Origin: Bordetella genomosp. 10
GTDB lineage: Bacteria; Pseudomonadota; Gammaproteobacteria; Burkholderiales; Burkholderiaceae_B
Direction of reading: 5' to 3'
Assembly (NCBI RefSeq): GCF_002261225.1
Contig: NZ_NEVM01000005.1
Span: forward strand, 496,001 to 560,000
DNA length: 64,000 nucleotides
Under the pieces are notes generated by a model. That model made no database searches. It had not been told where the DNA came from and worked only from the letters and a program-made list of their open reading frames with translations. The stretch's first letter is position 1. Every line of letters begins with the position of its first letter. Shown piece by piece: positions 1 through 8,883 of this stretch. The position numbers and the translations under genes were made by a program.

Positions 1-1
1 C

Positions 2-1423
2 GAACAACTCGAAGCCATGGCCAACGGGATGCGCGTCAGCCCTGTCATGGCTCCCATCGCCAAAAGCCTGAACGCCGACCAGCGCGCTTCGCTGGCGCGC
101 TACTACGCGACCTTGCCGACGCCCCTGGACAACGCGGCACTAGCGGCCACCGCGCAGGAAGATGTGCGCCCGGAAGACCGCGGCGCCTGGCTGGCCAAGC
201 GCGGCGAATGGGGCCGCAACCTGCCGGCCTGCAATCAATGCCATGGCCCGGGTGGAATCGGCGTCGGCAACCAGTTCCCCTCCCTGGCCGGGCAGTCCGC
301 GGCTTATATCGCCGCGCAACTGCAAGCCTGGCAACAAGGCCATCGTCCGCCCGGCCCGCTGGCGCTGATGCCCGCTGTCGCAAGCCATATGGACGACAGC
401 GATATAAAGGCCGTCGCGGCTTATTACGCGGAGCTGCCGAATGCCGCCAAGAAGCAAGCCGGGGCCGGTGCGGCATCCACGCCGGCCGTCGCTTCCGCGC
501 AAGCGGCCGGCTCGGCCAACGGCAATGCGAACGCAACGCCGGGCGCCAGCTCGGCCGATGCCCCCGGCGTTCACGACGCCGGGCCCGGCAAACCACCGCG
601 TTTCGTCCCGCCGCTGGCGTCCAGCATCCCCGACAACGAATTCGGCAAGGAAGTGCGCCTGGGCGAGCAGATCTTCCTGCATACGCCCGAGATGGCACCC
701 AAGTTCGTCGGCAACAAGCTGAACTGCGCCAGTTGCCACCTGGACGCCGGCCGCCGGCCCGACTCGGCCCCGATGTGGGCGGCATACGTCATCTATCCCG
801 CCTACCGCGCCAAGAACGGCCACGTGAACGCGATGGCCGAGCGCCTGCAGGGCTGCTTCCGTTTCAGCATGGACGGCAAGGCCCCCGCCGCGGACGACCC
901 GATAATGACGGCCTTGCAAACGTATATGTTCTGGCTGGCCTCGAAGGCGCCCACCGGCGTGAAGCTCGCCGGCCAGGGCTATCCAAAGCTGCCGCCGCCC
1001 CCGCAGAAGGCCGACTACGTACGCGGCGAAGCGGTTTTCGGGCAGTTCTGCGCCACCTGCCATGGCGCGCAGGGCGAAGGGCAGAAGCAGGACGGCCATT
1101 GGGTATTCCCGGCCTTGTGGGGTCCGGACTCGTACAACTGGGGCGCGGGCATGCACCAACTGGGCAATGCGGCCGGCTTCATCCTGGCCAACATGCCGCT
1201 CTCGCAAGCGGGCCTGCTCACCGCGCAACAGGCCTGGGACGTCGCGTATTTCATGAACGCGCACGAGCGTCCCCAGGATCCCCGTTTCAAGGAATCGGTC
1301 GCGGCCACGCGCAAGCGTTATCACGACGGAGCCGACTCGCTCTACGGATTGGAAATCAACGGCCACGTCCTGGGCAGCGACTCGCCGCCTGCCGCCGCCC
1401 ATTTGCAAAAGGAGGGGTCGTGA
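2..1423 (+). CDS. Multihaem cytochrome c, class I half fused to TsdA-like half (5' partial)
   Basis: The reading frame is open to the window edge, so the true start lies upstream. Counting from the Met at 17, haem motifs are CNQCH (72-76), CASCH (237-241) and CATCH (345-349). The first ~35 residues look like the end of another cytochrome domain. Residues ~55-145 form a class I/c4-like domain, followed by an Ala/Gly-rich linker (~146-195). Residues ~200-445 resemble thiosulfate dehydrogenase TsdA: CASCH followed by a Cys (280) in a QGCFRFSMDG context, which fits the unusual Cys axial haem ligand of TsdA, then a second cytochrome domain with a candidate Met ligand (ANMPL). It probably works in the periplasm in electron transfer or sulfur oxidation. 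The cytochrome call is firm. The TsdA relationship is by motif only and activity is not shown. Confidence 0.85.
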   Translation, partial: EQLEAMANGMRVSPVMAPIAKSLNADQRASLARYYATLPTPLDNAALAATAQEDVRPEDRGAWLAKRGEWGRNLPACNQCHGPGGIGVGNQFPSLAGQSAAYIAAQLQAWQQGHRPPGPLALMPAVASHMDDSDIKAVAAYYAELPNAAKKQAGAGAASTPAVASAQAAGSANGNANATPGASSADAPGVHDAGPGKPPRFVPPLASSIPDNEFGKEVRLGEQIFLHTPEMAPKFVGNKLNCASCHLDAGRRPDSAPMWAAYVIYPAYRAKNGHVNAMAERLQGCFRFSMDGKAPAADDPIMTALQTYMFWLASKAPTGVKLAGQGYPKLPPPPQKADYVRGEAVFGQFCATCHGAQGEGQKQDGHWVFPALWGPDSYNWGAGMHQLGNAAGFILANMPLSQAGLLTAQQAWDVAYFMNAHERPQDPRFKESVAATRKRYHDGADSLYGLEINGHVLGSDSPPAAAHLQKEGS

Positions 1424-1703
1424 TGCTGGGGCTAGGGCTGATGCTGATGCTGTTTCCGGTGCTGGTGCTGGGACTGACGTGACCCGCGACATCCCGCATG
1501 CGAATGTCGGTCGCGTATTTCATCGGCGTTGACGACGCTTGAATTGGCTGGCGGTACACCGCGGCTTTCGGCGCCCGCCATGCGGCGGCGCCGAGGCTGC
1601 TGGCGATACCCCAGCCTACCGTTCCGTCAATCGGTGAATTGAAAAACGGGCTTACGATATTCGTGCCCGATCGGCAAATACCGATCGAAAAATATATTGT
1701 CAT
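1356..1703 (-). CDS. Doubtful small hypothetical protein
   Basis: A 115-codon frame begins 50 bp after the stop of the next gene upstream on the same strand. Its first ~70 codons lie in the low-GC patch and its last ~20 are antisense to the end of the cytochrome gene. No domain is recognised and no clear ribosome binding site precedes the ATG. It could be a real second gene of a two-gene unit or chance coding. Confidence 0.25.
   Translation of the reverse strand: MTIYFSIGICRSGTNIVSPFFNSPIDGTVGWGIASSLGAAAWRAPKAAVYRQPIQASSTPMKYATDIRMRDVAGHVSPSTSTGNSISISPSPSITTPPFANGRRQAASRCPGRGR
1423..1482 (+). CDS. Possible 19-residue hydrophobic micropeptide
   Basis: An ATG overlaps the TGA of the cytochrome gene (TGATG). 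An AAAAGGAGGGG stretch at 1407-1417 lies just upstream and would be a strong ribosome binding site. The peptide is nearly all Leu, Met, Val and Gly and could form one short membrane helix. I recognise no family. Translational coupling and the strong binding site argue for expression; the tiny size argues for caution. Confidence 0.35.
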   Translation: MLGLGLMLMLFPVLVLGLT

Positions 1704-1753
1704 CCAGATATTCTTTTACTTGCCAGCGGACCTTATCGACTCGCCTGTAATCG

Positions 1754-2143
1754 TTATGAACGTCGAACAGCGATTCGGTCAATTGCAGTATTCTCCGCGG
1801 AGAAAACGACCGAAAAATGCCTGATGGAAAAAACTTGTCCGTAGTGTCTGGTCCAGGCCTGAGCGGCTTCCGAGTCGGGATACTCTAAGAGCGCCCCCGA
1901 TAGTGCATTTTCTGAGGTGAAATCCAGATCAAGCGTCCATGGACCAGGAAATGCCTGTTTGTAGTAAGAGCATGCGCCTCCGAAGGAAATATCTCGCTTC
2001 AGAAGATCCGGGCCATGGTCATACCATACCGAAATCACCAAACAATTGCCCTCGCCAGAGTGCAGACTCGCAGCGGATTCTCCGTGCCCAGGCAGCCAAT
2101 CATAAAGATCAAAAACTTCAACGCCGCGTCCTTTTTTCATCAT
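1754..2143 (-). CDS. Hypothetical protein in lower-GC patch
   Basis: This encodes 129 residues of balanced composition, rich in aromatic residues (WYDHGPD, FPGPWTLDLDF, TRHYGQVFSIRHFSVVF), as in a small soluble domain. The frame is closed by a stop four codons upstream, so the start is the ATG at 2143 or the adjacent one at 2140. No good ribosome binding site is visible. Base composition is clearly lower in GC than the flanking genes, and it lies beside a tRNA gene, both consistent with acquired DNA. No family is recognised; a contact-system immunity protein would fit in size but there is no direct evidence. Confidence 0.5.
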   Translation of the reverse strand: MMKKGRGVEVFDLYDWLPGHGESAASLHSGEGNCLVISVWYDHGPDLLKRDISFGGACSYYKQAFPGPWTLDLDFTSENALSGALLEYPDSEAAQAWTRHYGQVFSIRHFSVVFSAENTAIDRIAVRRS

Positions 2144-2199
2144 TATCGGAGGTTATGTTGGACTAAGCAGTCGCTGGTGAAACCGGACAGGCCAAACGC

Positions 2200-2236
2200 A
2201 AAAAAGCCCACCGGCTTAATAGGCTTAGTGGGCTTC
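2200..2236 (-). terminator. Rho-independent terminator after tRNA-Val
   Basis: Inverted arms AAGCCCAC (2204-2211) and GTGGGCTT (2228-2235) enclose a 16-nt loop. On the minus strand the stem is followed by a run of T residues (2200-2205). It lies 36 bp past the tRNA 3' end. Confidence 0.8.
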
Positions 2237-2271
2237 TATCTTGGCAGTATCGGGACTGCCTGGGAATTCGG

Positions 2272-2348
2272 TGGTAGGCGGTATTGGAATCGAACCAACG
2301 ACCTCTACGATGTCAACGTAGCGCTCTAACCATCTGAGCTAACCGCCT
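2272..2348 (-). tRNA. tRNA-Val (anticodon GAC)
   Basis: The minus strand folds as a 77-nt cloverleaf. The acceptor stem is AGGCGGT/ACCGCCT, the D arm GCTC..GAGC, the anticodon stem CTACG/CGTAG with loop TTGACAT (anticodon GAC), and the T arm GTTGG-TTCGATT-CCAAT. The CCA is encoded. GAC reads GUC/GUU valine codons. Confidence 0.95.
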
Positions 2349-2431
2349 GCAAAGAAGAAGAATTATATGGGTGATTTTTTTGTCTGTCAAATCGCATCAG
2401 TTTTTTGATTCGTTCGACGCACCCTTTCTCT

Positions 2432-3154
2432 TCACGCTTCGTCGGCGCGGCGCACCGCATCGACGAAGGCGCGCATCTTATCATGGACTTTGATGCCCGG
2501 GGCGCTTTCCACGCCACTGCTGACGTCGACCGCATAGGGACGCACGGTGCGCACCGCGGCTTCGACGTTGCCGGGCGTCAAGCCGCCCGAGAGAATCAAT
2601 GGCACGGACACGCGCGATGGGGCGCCGGTGGAGGCGGCGTCCGCGCCATCCACCGCTCCGATCGCGTTGCACGCAGCGGCCGCCGAGGCCTTCCGCACGT
2701 CGTCGAGCAGATGATGATCGAAGGCCAGGCCGCTGCCGCCGAAGCCCGGCGTATAGCTGTCGAACAGCCAGCCCGCGGCGTCGCCATACGTCGCGCAGGT
2801 GGCGGCGAGCGCGGCGGCGCTGTCCGCGCCCGGGCCGCCCACGCGCAGCGCGCGCAGGTAGCGATGGCCATACAGACGGCAGTCGGCCGGCGTCTCGTCG
2901 CCATGGAATTGCAGCAGGTCCGGACCCACTTCGCCGATGATGCGGCGAACGTCCTCCTCGGCAGCGTTGACCACCAAGGCCACCACGTCGACGAAAGCGG
3001 GCACCGCGCGGCGCAAGCGGGCTGCCTGCGCGACGTCGATGCAGCGCTTGCTCTTGGGATAGAAGATCATGCCGATGGCGTCAGCACCGGCCGCGACCGC
3101 GGCGGCGACGTCTTCGGAGCGGGTCATGCCGCAGAATTTGATGCGGGTGCGCAT
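2432..3154 (-). CDS. trpF: Phosphoribosylanthranilate isomerase
   Basis: TrpF converts N-(5'-phosphoribosyl)-anthranilate to the ribulose phosphate form in tryptophan synthesis. The protein is a single (beta/alpha)8 barrel of 240 residues, usual for the family. Visible signatures are RIKFCGMT at the N-terminus with the catalytic Cys, FHGDE in the middle, LFDS.TPGFGGSG with the likely catalytic Asp, and the phosphate-binding ends LSGGL and DVSSGVE. I chose the ATG at 3154 because the protein then starts at the canonical MxTRIKFCG. A frame extending to a TTG at 3223 adds 23 unsupported residues. It is downstream of truA on the same strand and precedes where trpB is usual in relatives. Confidence 0.95.
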   Translation of the reverse strand: MRTRIKFCGMTRSEDVAAAVAAGADAIGMIFYPKSKRCIDVAQAARLRRAVPAFVDVVALVVNAAEEDVRRIIGEVGPDLLQFHGDETPADCRLYGHRYLRALRVGGPGADSAAALAATCATYGDAAGWLFDSYTPGFGGSGLAFDHHLLDDVRKASAAAACNAIGAVDGADAASTGAPSRVSVPLILSGGLTPGNVEAAVRTVRPYAVDVSSGVESAPGIKVHDKMRAFVDAVRRADEA

Positions 3155-3270
3155 GAAGAGTGAATCAAAAAAGGGGGGAGAAGAATCGGTGAGATAGGCC
3201 CGGCGCAACGATACACCGGCCAAGGCAAACCGCTATTTTATCGGCTCCGGCGCATGGCCCCACCGCCCTT

Positions 3271-4065
3271 TCAGGACACCGACGGCAGGATCAGCCGAGT
3301 CCCGTCCAGTTCGCCCAGCGCGAAGCGTTCGGGATACTCGATGGCCGCCAGGTACAGGCCGTCGGGCATGAAGGTCGGCGCGCCCTGCGTGCGATCGCGC
3401 GCGGCCAGCAGTTCGGCCATCCACGCCGCCGGCTTGCGCCCCTGGCCGACTTGCAATAACGCGCCCATGAGGTTGCGAACCATATGGTGCAGAAAGGCGT
3501 TGGCGCGCAGCGTGACCACGATGAGGTCGCCCTGCGTGGCAATGTCCAGGCGATGCATGACACGCACCGGATGCCTGGCCTGGCACTGCGACGAGCGGAA
3601 GCTGCTGAAGTCGTGCTCGCCTATCAGGCAGGCGGCCGCCTGGCGCATCGCCTCGATGTCCAGCGGCTGGAAGCACCAGCCCGCGCGCCCGGCCCACAAG
3701 GGCGAACGCACGCGATCGTTGATCAGCAGATAGACATAGGTGCGACTGGCCGCCGAGAAACGCGCATGGAAATCGTCCTGCACCACGCGCGCCCAGCGCA
3801 CCGCGATGCTGGGCGGCAGCAGCGCATTGACGCCCCGCACCCAGGACTCATCGCGCCGCTGCGCGTCCGTGTCCAGATGCACGACCTGCATGGCTGCGTG
3901 CACGCCCGTATCGGTGCGGCCCGCGCATATCGTGGCGACCGGACGGTCGGCGAATTGCGCGAGCGCCGCCTCCAGCGTGTCCTGCACGGTCCGCCCATGC
4001 GGCTGGGTCTGCCAGCCGTTCCAGGCGGACCCGTCGTACGCCACGCCTAATGCAATACGCGGCAT
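3271..4065 (-). CDS. truA: tRNA pseudouridine(38-40) synthase
   Basis: TruA isomerises U38-U40 in the anticodon arm of many tRNAs. The 264-residue protein shows the family start ([16 protein letters not shown]), the catalytic motif GRTDTGVHA with Asp52, and the conserved [11 protein letters not shown] and FMPDGLYL segments near the C-terminus. It follows fimV by 3 bp, so the two are very likely co-transcribed. Confidence 0.95.
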   Translation of the reverse strand: MPRIALGVAYDGSAWNGWQTQPHGRTVQDTLEAALAQFADRPVATICAGRTDTGVHAAMQVVHLDTDAQRRDESWVRGVNALLPPSIAVRWARVVQDDFHARFSAASRTYVYLLINDRVRSPLWAGRAGWCFQPLDIEAMRQAAACLIGEHDFSSFRSSQCQARHPVRVMHRLDIATQGDLIVVTLRANAFLHHMVRNLMGALLQVGQGRKPAAWMAELLAARDRTQGAPTFMPDGLYLAAIEYPERFALGELDGTRLILPSVS

Positions 4066-4068
4066 GGA

Positions 4069-6123
4069 TCAGAAACGGGACACGCCCGGCTCTCGACGCG
4101 TGTCGGCGGGCTTGGGATCCAGATCGAGATCGATGCCGTCCAGGCGCCGATCGATCGCCGCCGGGTCGATCTCGGTGGCGTAGAGGTCTTCGTCCATGTC
4201 GTCGTCGTCATCGTCGCGACGGGCCCCCGCGCGGCGCAGCAGCCACGCGATGACGAAGGCGATCAAGGTCAGGACCACCGTCATGAAGATGAGCAGATTG
4301 TCCGATAGCCAGCGCGGCAGCGCGGATGTCGGCTGCGCGGCCGTGCCGCCGGCGCTCAGGTTGTCGGCGCTATTCGCGCCCGGCGCGCGGTCGCTGCCCG
4401 GCGTGGCGGCTCCTGGCGTGGACGGCGAGATCGCGCTGGACGGCGAAGTAGCGCCCGCTGCCGGGGAACCCGCGTTGCCTGCGCCCGCGTTGGCCGGACC
4501 CGCGCCATTCGACGAGGCGGCGCCGGCGCCACTGCCAGCACCATTGGCCGAACCGGCTGCGTTGGGGCCCGTTGCACCATTGGGACCCGTTGCCCCATTA
4601 GGGCCTGCCGCAGCCCCAGTCGCGCCACCCGCGCCGTTGCCGGCTCCGGCCGCGCCTGGGTTAGCTCCCGCACCCGCACCGGCGCCGGAATTAGCGCCCG
4701 CGGAACCGCCCTGCGCACCGCTGCCCGACTGTCCCGAAGCGCCGGTTTCTCCAGTCGCCCCCGCTTGACCATTGCCCGCGACGCCAGGCTGCCCGCCCGC
4801 GGCGGGCAGGCCAGCCGCGCCAGCTTGTCCACCAGCACCGGCTTGACCATCCACGCCAGCACCATTCGCACCCGCCCCAGCCTGACCATTCGCGCCAGCT
4901 TGCCCGGCCCCACTTCCCGATCCGCCAGCGCCGGCCTGCCCATTCGAACCGCCTTGCGCCTGCGCCACCGACTGCCCACCCTGCCCCGCCGCGGCTTGCC
5001 CACCCTGCGCAGCCGCGCCAGGACCACCCGACAACCCCGGCGCAGGCACCGTCAAGCCAGGACCGGCGGCGCCCTGGCCACCCTGTCCCTGCTGCGCCAA
5101 CGCCGCGTTCAAATCCTTGACGTTGCGCTCGAGTTCATCGACGCGCGACTTCGCATCCTGCGTCGCCTTGGCCGTCGAGGTTTCGGCATCGGCGCGCGAC
5201 TGGGCCGCGTCCTCGCCGCTCTGCCCCGCCTGCCCGGGCACGCCGCTGGACAGCCTGAGACGATCCTGCGCGCCCGCTTCCGGCTGCGCGGCGGGCGCGC
5301 CCGAACCGACCTGACCCGATGCCGCCGGCGCCTGGGCCGCGGCCGCGCCACGACTGGCGGCGCCCGCCAACCCAGCGCGATAACGCGCATAGGCTTCGGC
5401 TTGCTCCAGGAAGATACGGCGCGCCTCGGCCGGATCGATGGCCCGCACCGTGGAGGCGTCCGGCACGATCAGCCGCGCGCCGGCCTTGACCCGGTTCATG
5501 TTGTTCTGGATGAACGCCTGCGGATTGGCCCGCCACAACGCCACCAGCATCTGATAGATGGTGGCGTCGGCCAGCGCGTGGCTCTGCGCGATGCCATAGA
5601 GCGTGTCGCCCTGGCGCACCGCCACGCTGCTGGCGGCGCGCGTCGACGGTCCGACCGTCGCCTGCGAATTCAGGCCGGGAAAGCCCCGCGCGGTCTGCAT
5701 CACCGTCAGTTGCACCTGCCGCTGGCCCGCGCCGCTGCCGATATTCAGCAGCACGTCCACCGCCGGATCCGCCGCGACCTCGGGCGAGGCCAGCCGCACG
5801 ATCTTTTGCGAAGGATCGGCCCCGGCTTCCACCTTGAGCGACATGCTGCCCAAGGACACCGGCGGCTTCAGGCCGGCGCGCTGCCAGGCATCGGCCGGGG
5901 CGACCGAGACCTGCAGGCTCGCCCGCTCGTCGGGCGTCAGGTCCGTCAGCGGAATCACCACCTGCAAGGGGGCATTCTGGGCCGACACGACGCGGCTATG
6001 CCCCAGGCGCGCCGCCCAGGCCGGCTGCGCGGCCACGGCCGAGGCCGTCAGCAACATCGCCATGGCGCAGCGGGTCGCGGTCAGGGATGAACGAGGGGAC
6101 AGGCGCGGGTTGCGTGACGTCAT
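4069..6123 (-). CDS. fimV: FimV-like inner-membrane peptidoglycan-binding protein
   Basis: FimV proteins help assemble polar type IV pili and secretion machinery. With the start at 6123 the protein (684 residues) opens with a signal peptide ending PAWA. A FimV N-terminal beta domain (~40-145) and a LysM domain (~169-223, VRQGDTLYGIAQ) follow. Next come a short coiled coil (~310-345), a long Gly/Ala-rich stretch with collagen-like GPNGATGPNGATGPN units, one membrane helix (~610-630) and an acidic tail (DDDDDDMDEDLYATEID). The C-terminal TPR of Pseudomonas FimV is absent. Upstream Mets at 6153 and 6210 extend the frame but spoil the signal peptide. No strong ribosome binding site is seen at any of the three. 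Confidence 0.85.
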   Translation of the reverse strand: MTSRNPRLSPRSSLTATRCAMAMLLTASAVAAQPAWAARLGHSRVVSAQNAPLQVVIPLTDLTPDERASLQVSVAPADAWQRAGLKPPVSLGSMSLKVEAGADPSQKIVRLASPEVAADPAVDVLLNIGSGAGQRQVQLTVMQTARGFPGLNSQATVGPSTRAASSVAVRQGDTLYGIAQSHALADATIYQMLVALWRANPQAFIQNNMNRVKAGARLIVPDASTVRAIDPAEARRIFLEQAEAYARYRAGLAGAASRGAAAAQAPAASGQVGSGAPAAQPEAGAQDRLRLSSGVPGQAGQSGEDAAQSRADAETSTAKATQDAKSRVDELERNVKDLNAALAQQGQGGQGAAGPGLTVPAPGLSGGPGAAAQGGQAAAGQGGQSVAQAQGGSNGQAGAGGSGSGAGQAGANGQAGAGANGAGVDGQAGAGGQAGAAGLPAAGGQPGVAGNGQAGATGETGASGQSGSGAQGGSAGANSGAGAGAGANPGAAGAGNGAGGATGAAAGPNGATGPNGATGPNAAGSANGAGSGAGAASSNGAGPANAGAGNAGSPAAGATSPSSAISPSTPGAATPGSDRAPGANSADNLSAGGTAAQPTSALPRWLSDNLLIFMTVVLTLIAFVIAWLLRRAGARRDDDDDDMDEDLYATEIDPAAIDRRLDGIDLDLDPKPADTRREPGVSRF

Positions 6124-6200
6124 AAGCCGATGGAATCCACGGTCGGAGGGCATGTAGCCGCGAAAGAAAAGTGTAACGCACCTGCCGTCATGCTGAAATG

Positions 6201-6225
6201 ACAAGGGCACCCCGGGTGCCCTTGT
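6201..6225. terminator. Near-perfect hairpin between asd and fimV
   Basis: Arms ACAAGGGCACCC (6201-6212) and GGGTGCCCTTGT (6214-6225) are perfectly complementary around one base. It lies after the asd stop on the minus strand. The T-rich tail is weak, so it is a probable terminator or attenuator rather than a classic one. Confidence 0.55.
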
Positions 6226-6272
6226 TCCTGCCCGGCAGACGGCCTCTTACTAAGGCCGGTCGTGGCGCCGGA

Positions 6273-7403
6273 TCAAGCCGCGGCCAGCGCGATGCGCAGC
6301 ATGCGGCGCAGCGGTTCGGCGGCGCCCCACAGCAGTTGGTCGCCCACGGTGAAGGCGCCCAGATATTGCGAACCCATCGAGAGCTTGCGCAGGCGGCCCA
6401 CGGGAATGTCCAGCGTGCCGGTCACCGCAACCGGGGTCAGGTCGCGAATGGTCGCTTCCTTGGTGTTAGGAACGACCTTGGCCCACTGCGTACCGCTGGC
6501 GATCATGTCCTGGATCTCGTCCAGGGGGACGTCGCGCTTGAGCTTGATGGTGAGCGCCTGGCTATGGCAGCGCATGGCGCCGATGCGCACGCACAGGCCG
6601 TCGATCGGCGTGGCCGGCGTGCCGAAGGCTTCGCCGCGGCCGAGGATCTTGTTGGTCTCGGCCTCGCCCTTCCATTCTTCCTTGGACATGCCGTTGCCCA
6701 GATCCTTGTCGATCCAGGGAATCAGGTTGCCGGCCAGCGGCACGAGGAAGTTGTCGGTGGGCAGGTTCTCGTCCTTCTGCTTGGACAGGACGCCGCGATC
6801 GATGTCCAGGATGGCCGAGGCGGGATCGTCCAGCAGCGGCTTGACGGCGTCGTTCAGCAGGCCGAATTGCGTCAGCAGCTCGCGCATGTGCTGCGCGCCG
6901 CCGCCGGAGGCCGCCTGGTAGGTCATGGAAGTCATCCATTCGACCAGGTCGTTGTTGAACAGGCCGGCCAGGCCCATCAGCATGCAGCTCACGGTGCAAT
7001 TGCCGCCGATGAAGTTGCGCACGCCGCGCTTGAGCGCCGCGTCGATCACCGGGCGATTGACCGGGTCCAGCACGATGATGGCGTCGTCGGCCATGCGCAG
7101 CGTGCTGGCCGCGTCGATCCACAGGCCCTGCCAACCGGCGCTGCGCAGCTTGGGGTAGACCTCGGAGGTGTAGTCCCCGCCCTGGCAGGTCACGATAATC
7201 GGCAGTTTTTTAAGAGCGTCGATGTCATAGGCGTCTTTCAGCGCGCCGGCGCCGTCAGCCCAGGCGGGCGCAGCCGCGCCCGCGTTGCTAGTGGAGAAAA
7301 ACACCGGTTCGATCAGCGCGAAATCCTTCTCGTCGCGCATGCGTTGCATCAAAACCGATCCGACCATGCCACGCCAGCCGACGAGGCCCACTGCATTGCT
7401 CAT
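6273..7403 (-). CDS. asd: Aspartate-semialdehyde dehydrogenase
   Basis: Asd reduces aspartyl phosphate to aspartate semialdehyde, the branch-point step for lysine, diaminopimelate, threonine and methionine. The 376-residue protein has the nucleotide-binding start [10 protein letters not shown], the active-site Cys in GGNCTVS (Cys136), the ASGGG loop, and [11 protein letters not shown] with the catalytic His. It is of the E. coli long type. It lies between leuB and fimV on the same strand, the arrangement known from Bordetella-group genomes. Confidence 0.97.
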   Translation of the reverse strand: MSNAVGLVGWRGMVGSVLMQRMRDEKDFALIEPVFFSTSNAGAAAPAWADGAGALKDAYDIDALKKLPIIVTCQGGDYTSEVYPKLRSAGWQGLWIDAASTLRMADDAIIVLDPVNRPVIDAALKRGVRNFIGGNCTVSCMLMGLAGLFNNDLVEWMTSMTYQAASGGGAQHMRELLTQFGLLNDAVKPLLDDPASAILDIDRGVLSKQKDENLPTDNFLVPLAGNLIPWIDKDLGNGMSKEEWKGEAETNKILGRGEAFGTPATPIDGLCVRIGAMRCHSQALTIKLKRDVPLDEIQDMIASGTQWAKVVPNTKEATIRDLTPVAVTGTLDIPVGRLRKLSMGSQYLGAFTVGDQLLWGAAEPLRRMLRIALAAA

Positions 7404-7724
7404 TTCTCTACGCTCTTAAAGATTCATGGTTGAGTTGAAAAAAACGGAAATCCGTCGGAATGGACGGGTTTTTTGCCGCGGCGCCGTCGTGCGGCGGCGC
7501 CATGCCCCCGAGGGAGAGGCGGCGTAACGGGGCCCCCGGCAAGGGGAATACCCAGCATCGTCCGGCCTTTTTGGACCGGATCACTCGACAATTTAGCAGA
7601 AAGTGTCGGGATTCCCCGAACCGCCGGCGAGGCACGCGGCCCCGCCGGAGGCATTTGACGGTTTTTTACGACGCAATCACGGCGTGAATGGCGACGTAAG
7701 CCGTCTGGCGTCAAGCGAGCCGGC
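7404..7724. other. Intergenic leuB-asd with hairpin
   Basis: No gene is supported here. A minus-strand hairpin, CCGTC/GACGG (7452-7467), is followed about 6 nt later by a run of T residues on that strand, which may end leuB transcripts. On the plus strand the same stem is also followed by a T-run (7469-7474). The remaining sequence is GC-rich with no motif I recognise. Confidence 0.35.
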
Positions 7725-8804
7725 TCAGACGGCCAGCGCCTTGATGACGGCGTCGCCCATCTGGGCGGTGCCCACCTTGGTGGTGCCCGGCTCGTAGATG
7801 TCGGCCGTGCGCAGGCCTTCGGCCAACACGCGGCGCACGGCCGCCTCGATGCGGTCGGCCTGGGCGGGCAGGTCCAGCGAATAGCGCAGCATCATCGCCG
7901 CCGACAGGATGGTGGCCAGCGGATTGGCCACGCCCTTGCCCGCGATGTCCGGCGCCGAGCCGTGGCTGGGTTCGTACAGGCCCTGGTTGGACGCGTTCAG
8001 CGAGGCCGAGGGCAGCATGCCGATCGAGCCTGTCAGCATGGCGGCTTCGTCCGAGAGGATGTCGCCGAACATGTTGCCGGTGACGACCACGTCGAACTCG
8101 CGCGGCGCGCGCACAAGTTGCATGGCGGCGTTGTCGACGTACATGTGCGACAGCGTCACGTCGGGGAATTCGCGGCTGACTTCGATCACGATATCGCGCC
8201 AGAACTGCGACGTTTCCAGCACGTTGGCCTTGTCCACGCTGCACAGGCGCTTGCTGCGCTTGCGCGCGGCCTCGAAGCCGACGCGCGCGATGCGGCGCAC
8301 TTCCGGCTCGGTGTAGCGCATGGTGTCGTAGCCTTCGCGCTCGCCGGCGAATGCGCCGTCGGGCGCGCTGCGCTGGCCGCGCGGCTGGCCGAAATAGATG
8401 TCGCCGGTCAGTTCGCGGATGATCAGGATGTCCAGGCCCGACACCACTTCCGGCTTCAGCGACGAGGCATTGGCCAGTTCGGGATAGAGGATGGCCGGAC
8501 GCAGGTTGGCGAACAGGCCGAGCGAACGGCGCAGGCCGAGAATGGCCTGTTCCGGACGGAATTCGCGCGGCAGGCTGTCGTACTTCCAGTCGCCGACGGC
8601 GCCGAACAGCGTCGCCTGCGATTCCTGCGCCAGCTTCAGCGTGGCGGGCGGCAGCGGGTGTTCGAACCTGTCGAAGGCGGCGCCGCCCACGGGTTCTTCC
8701 TTCAGGTCGAAGGACACGTCCAGCGTCTTGAGCACGCGCACGGCCTGCTCGACGATTTCGGGACCGATACCGTCGCCGGGGAGAACAGCAATCTTATGGG
8801 TCAT
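7725..8804 (-). CDS. leuB: 3-isopropylmalate dehydrogenase
   Basis: LeuB oxidatively decarboxylates 3-isopropylmalate using NAD in leucine synthesis. The 359-residue protein shows the family features [13 protein letters not shown] at the start, the substrate-binding arginines in [15 protein letters not shown], the [10 protein letters not shown] loop, SVDKANVL with the catalytic Lys, the metal-binding [14 protein letters not shown], and [14 protein letters not shown] for NAD. It follows leuC and leuD in the same operon. Confidence 0.97.
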   Translation of the reverse strand: MTHKIAVLPGDGIGPEIVEQAVRVLKTLDVSFDLKEEPVGGAAFDRFEHPLPPATLKLAQESQATLFGAVGDWKYDSLPREFRPEQAILGLRRSLGLFANLRPAILYPELANASSLKPEVVSGLDILIIRELTGDIYFGQPRGQRSAPDGAFAGEREGYDTMRYTEPEVRRIARVGFEAARKRSKRLCSVDKANVLETSQFWRDIVIEVSREFPDVTLSHMYVDNAAMQLVRAPREFDVVVTGNMFGDILSDEAAMLTGSIGMLPSASLNASNQGLYEPSHGSAPDIAGKGVANPLATILSAAMMLRYSLDLPAQADRIEAAVRRVLAEGLRTADIYEPGTTKVGTAQMGDAVIKALAV

Positions 8805-8883
8805 TGCAAGATCCAGATCGGAGATAAAAACATTAAAACGGCGGGCGCCGGGGCAGGCGGCAACGCCCGCCCCCGCCCTCGCC

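Noticed and set aside
140..1492. Long minus-strand open frames opposite the cytochrome gene (and similar ones opposite most GC-rich genes)
   Set aside because: High GC makes stop codons rare on the opposite strand; the products are Arg/Gly/Ala-rich with no domain, while the other strand encodes clear protein families.
2272..2348. tRNA-Val as the attachment site of the 17-kb element
   Set aside because: The element is 31 kb away and its junctions fall inside the TadG-like gene.
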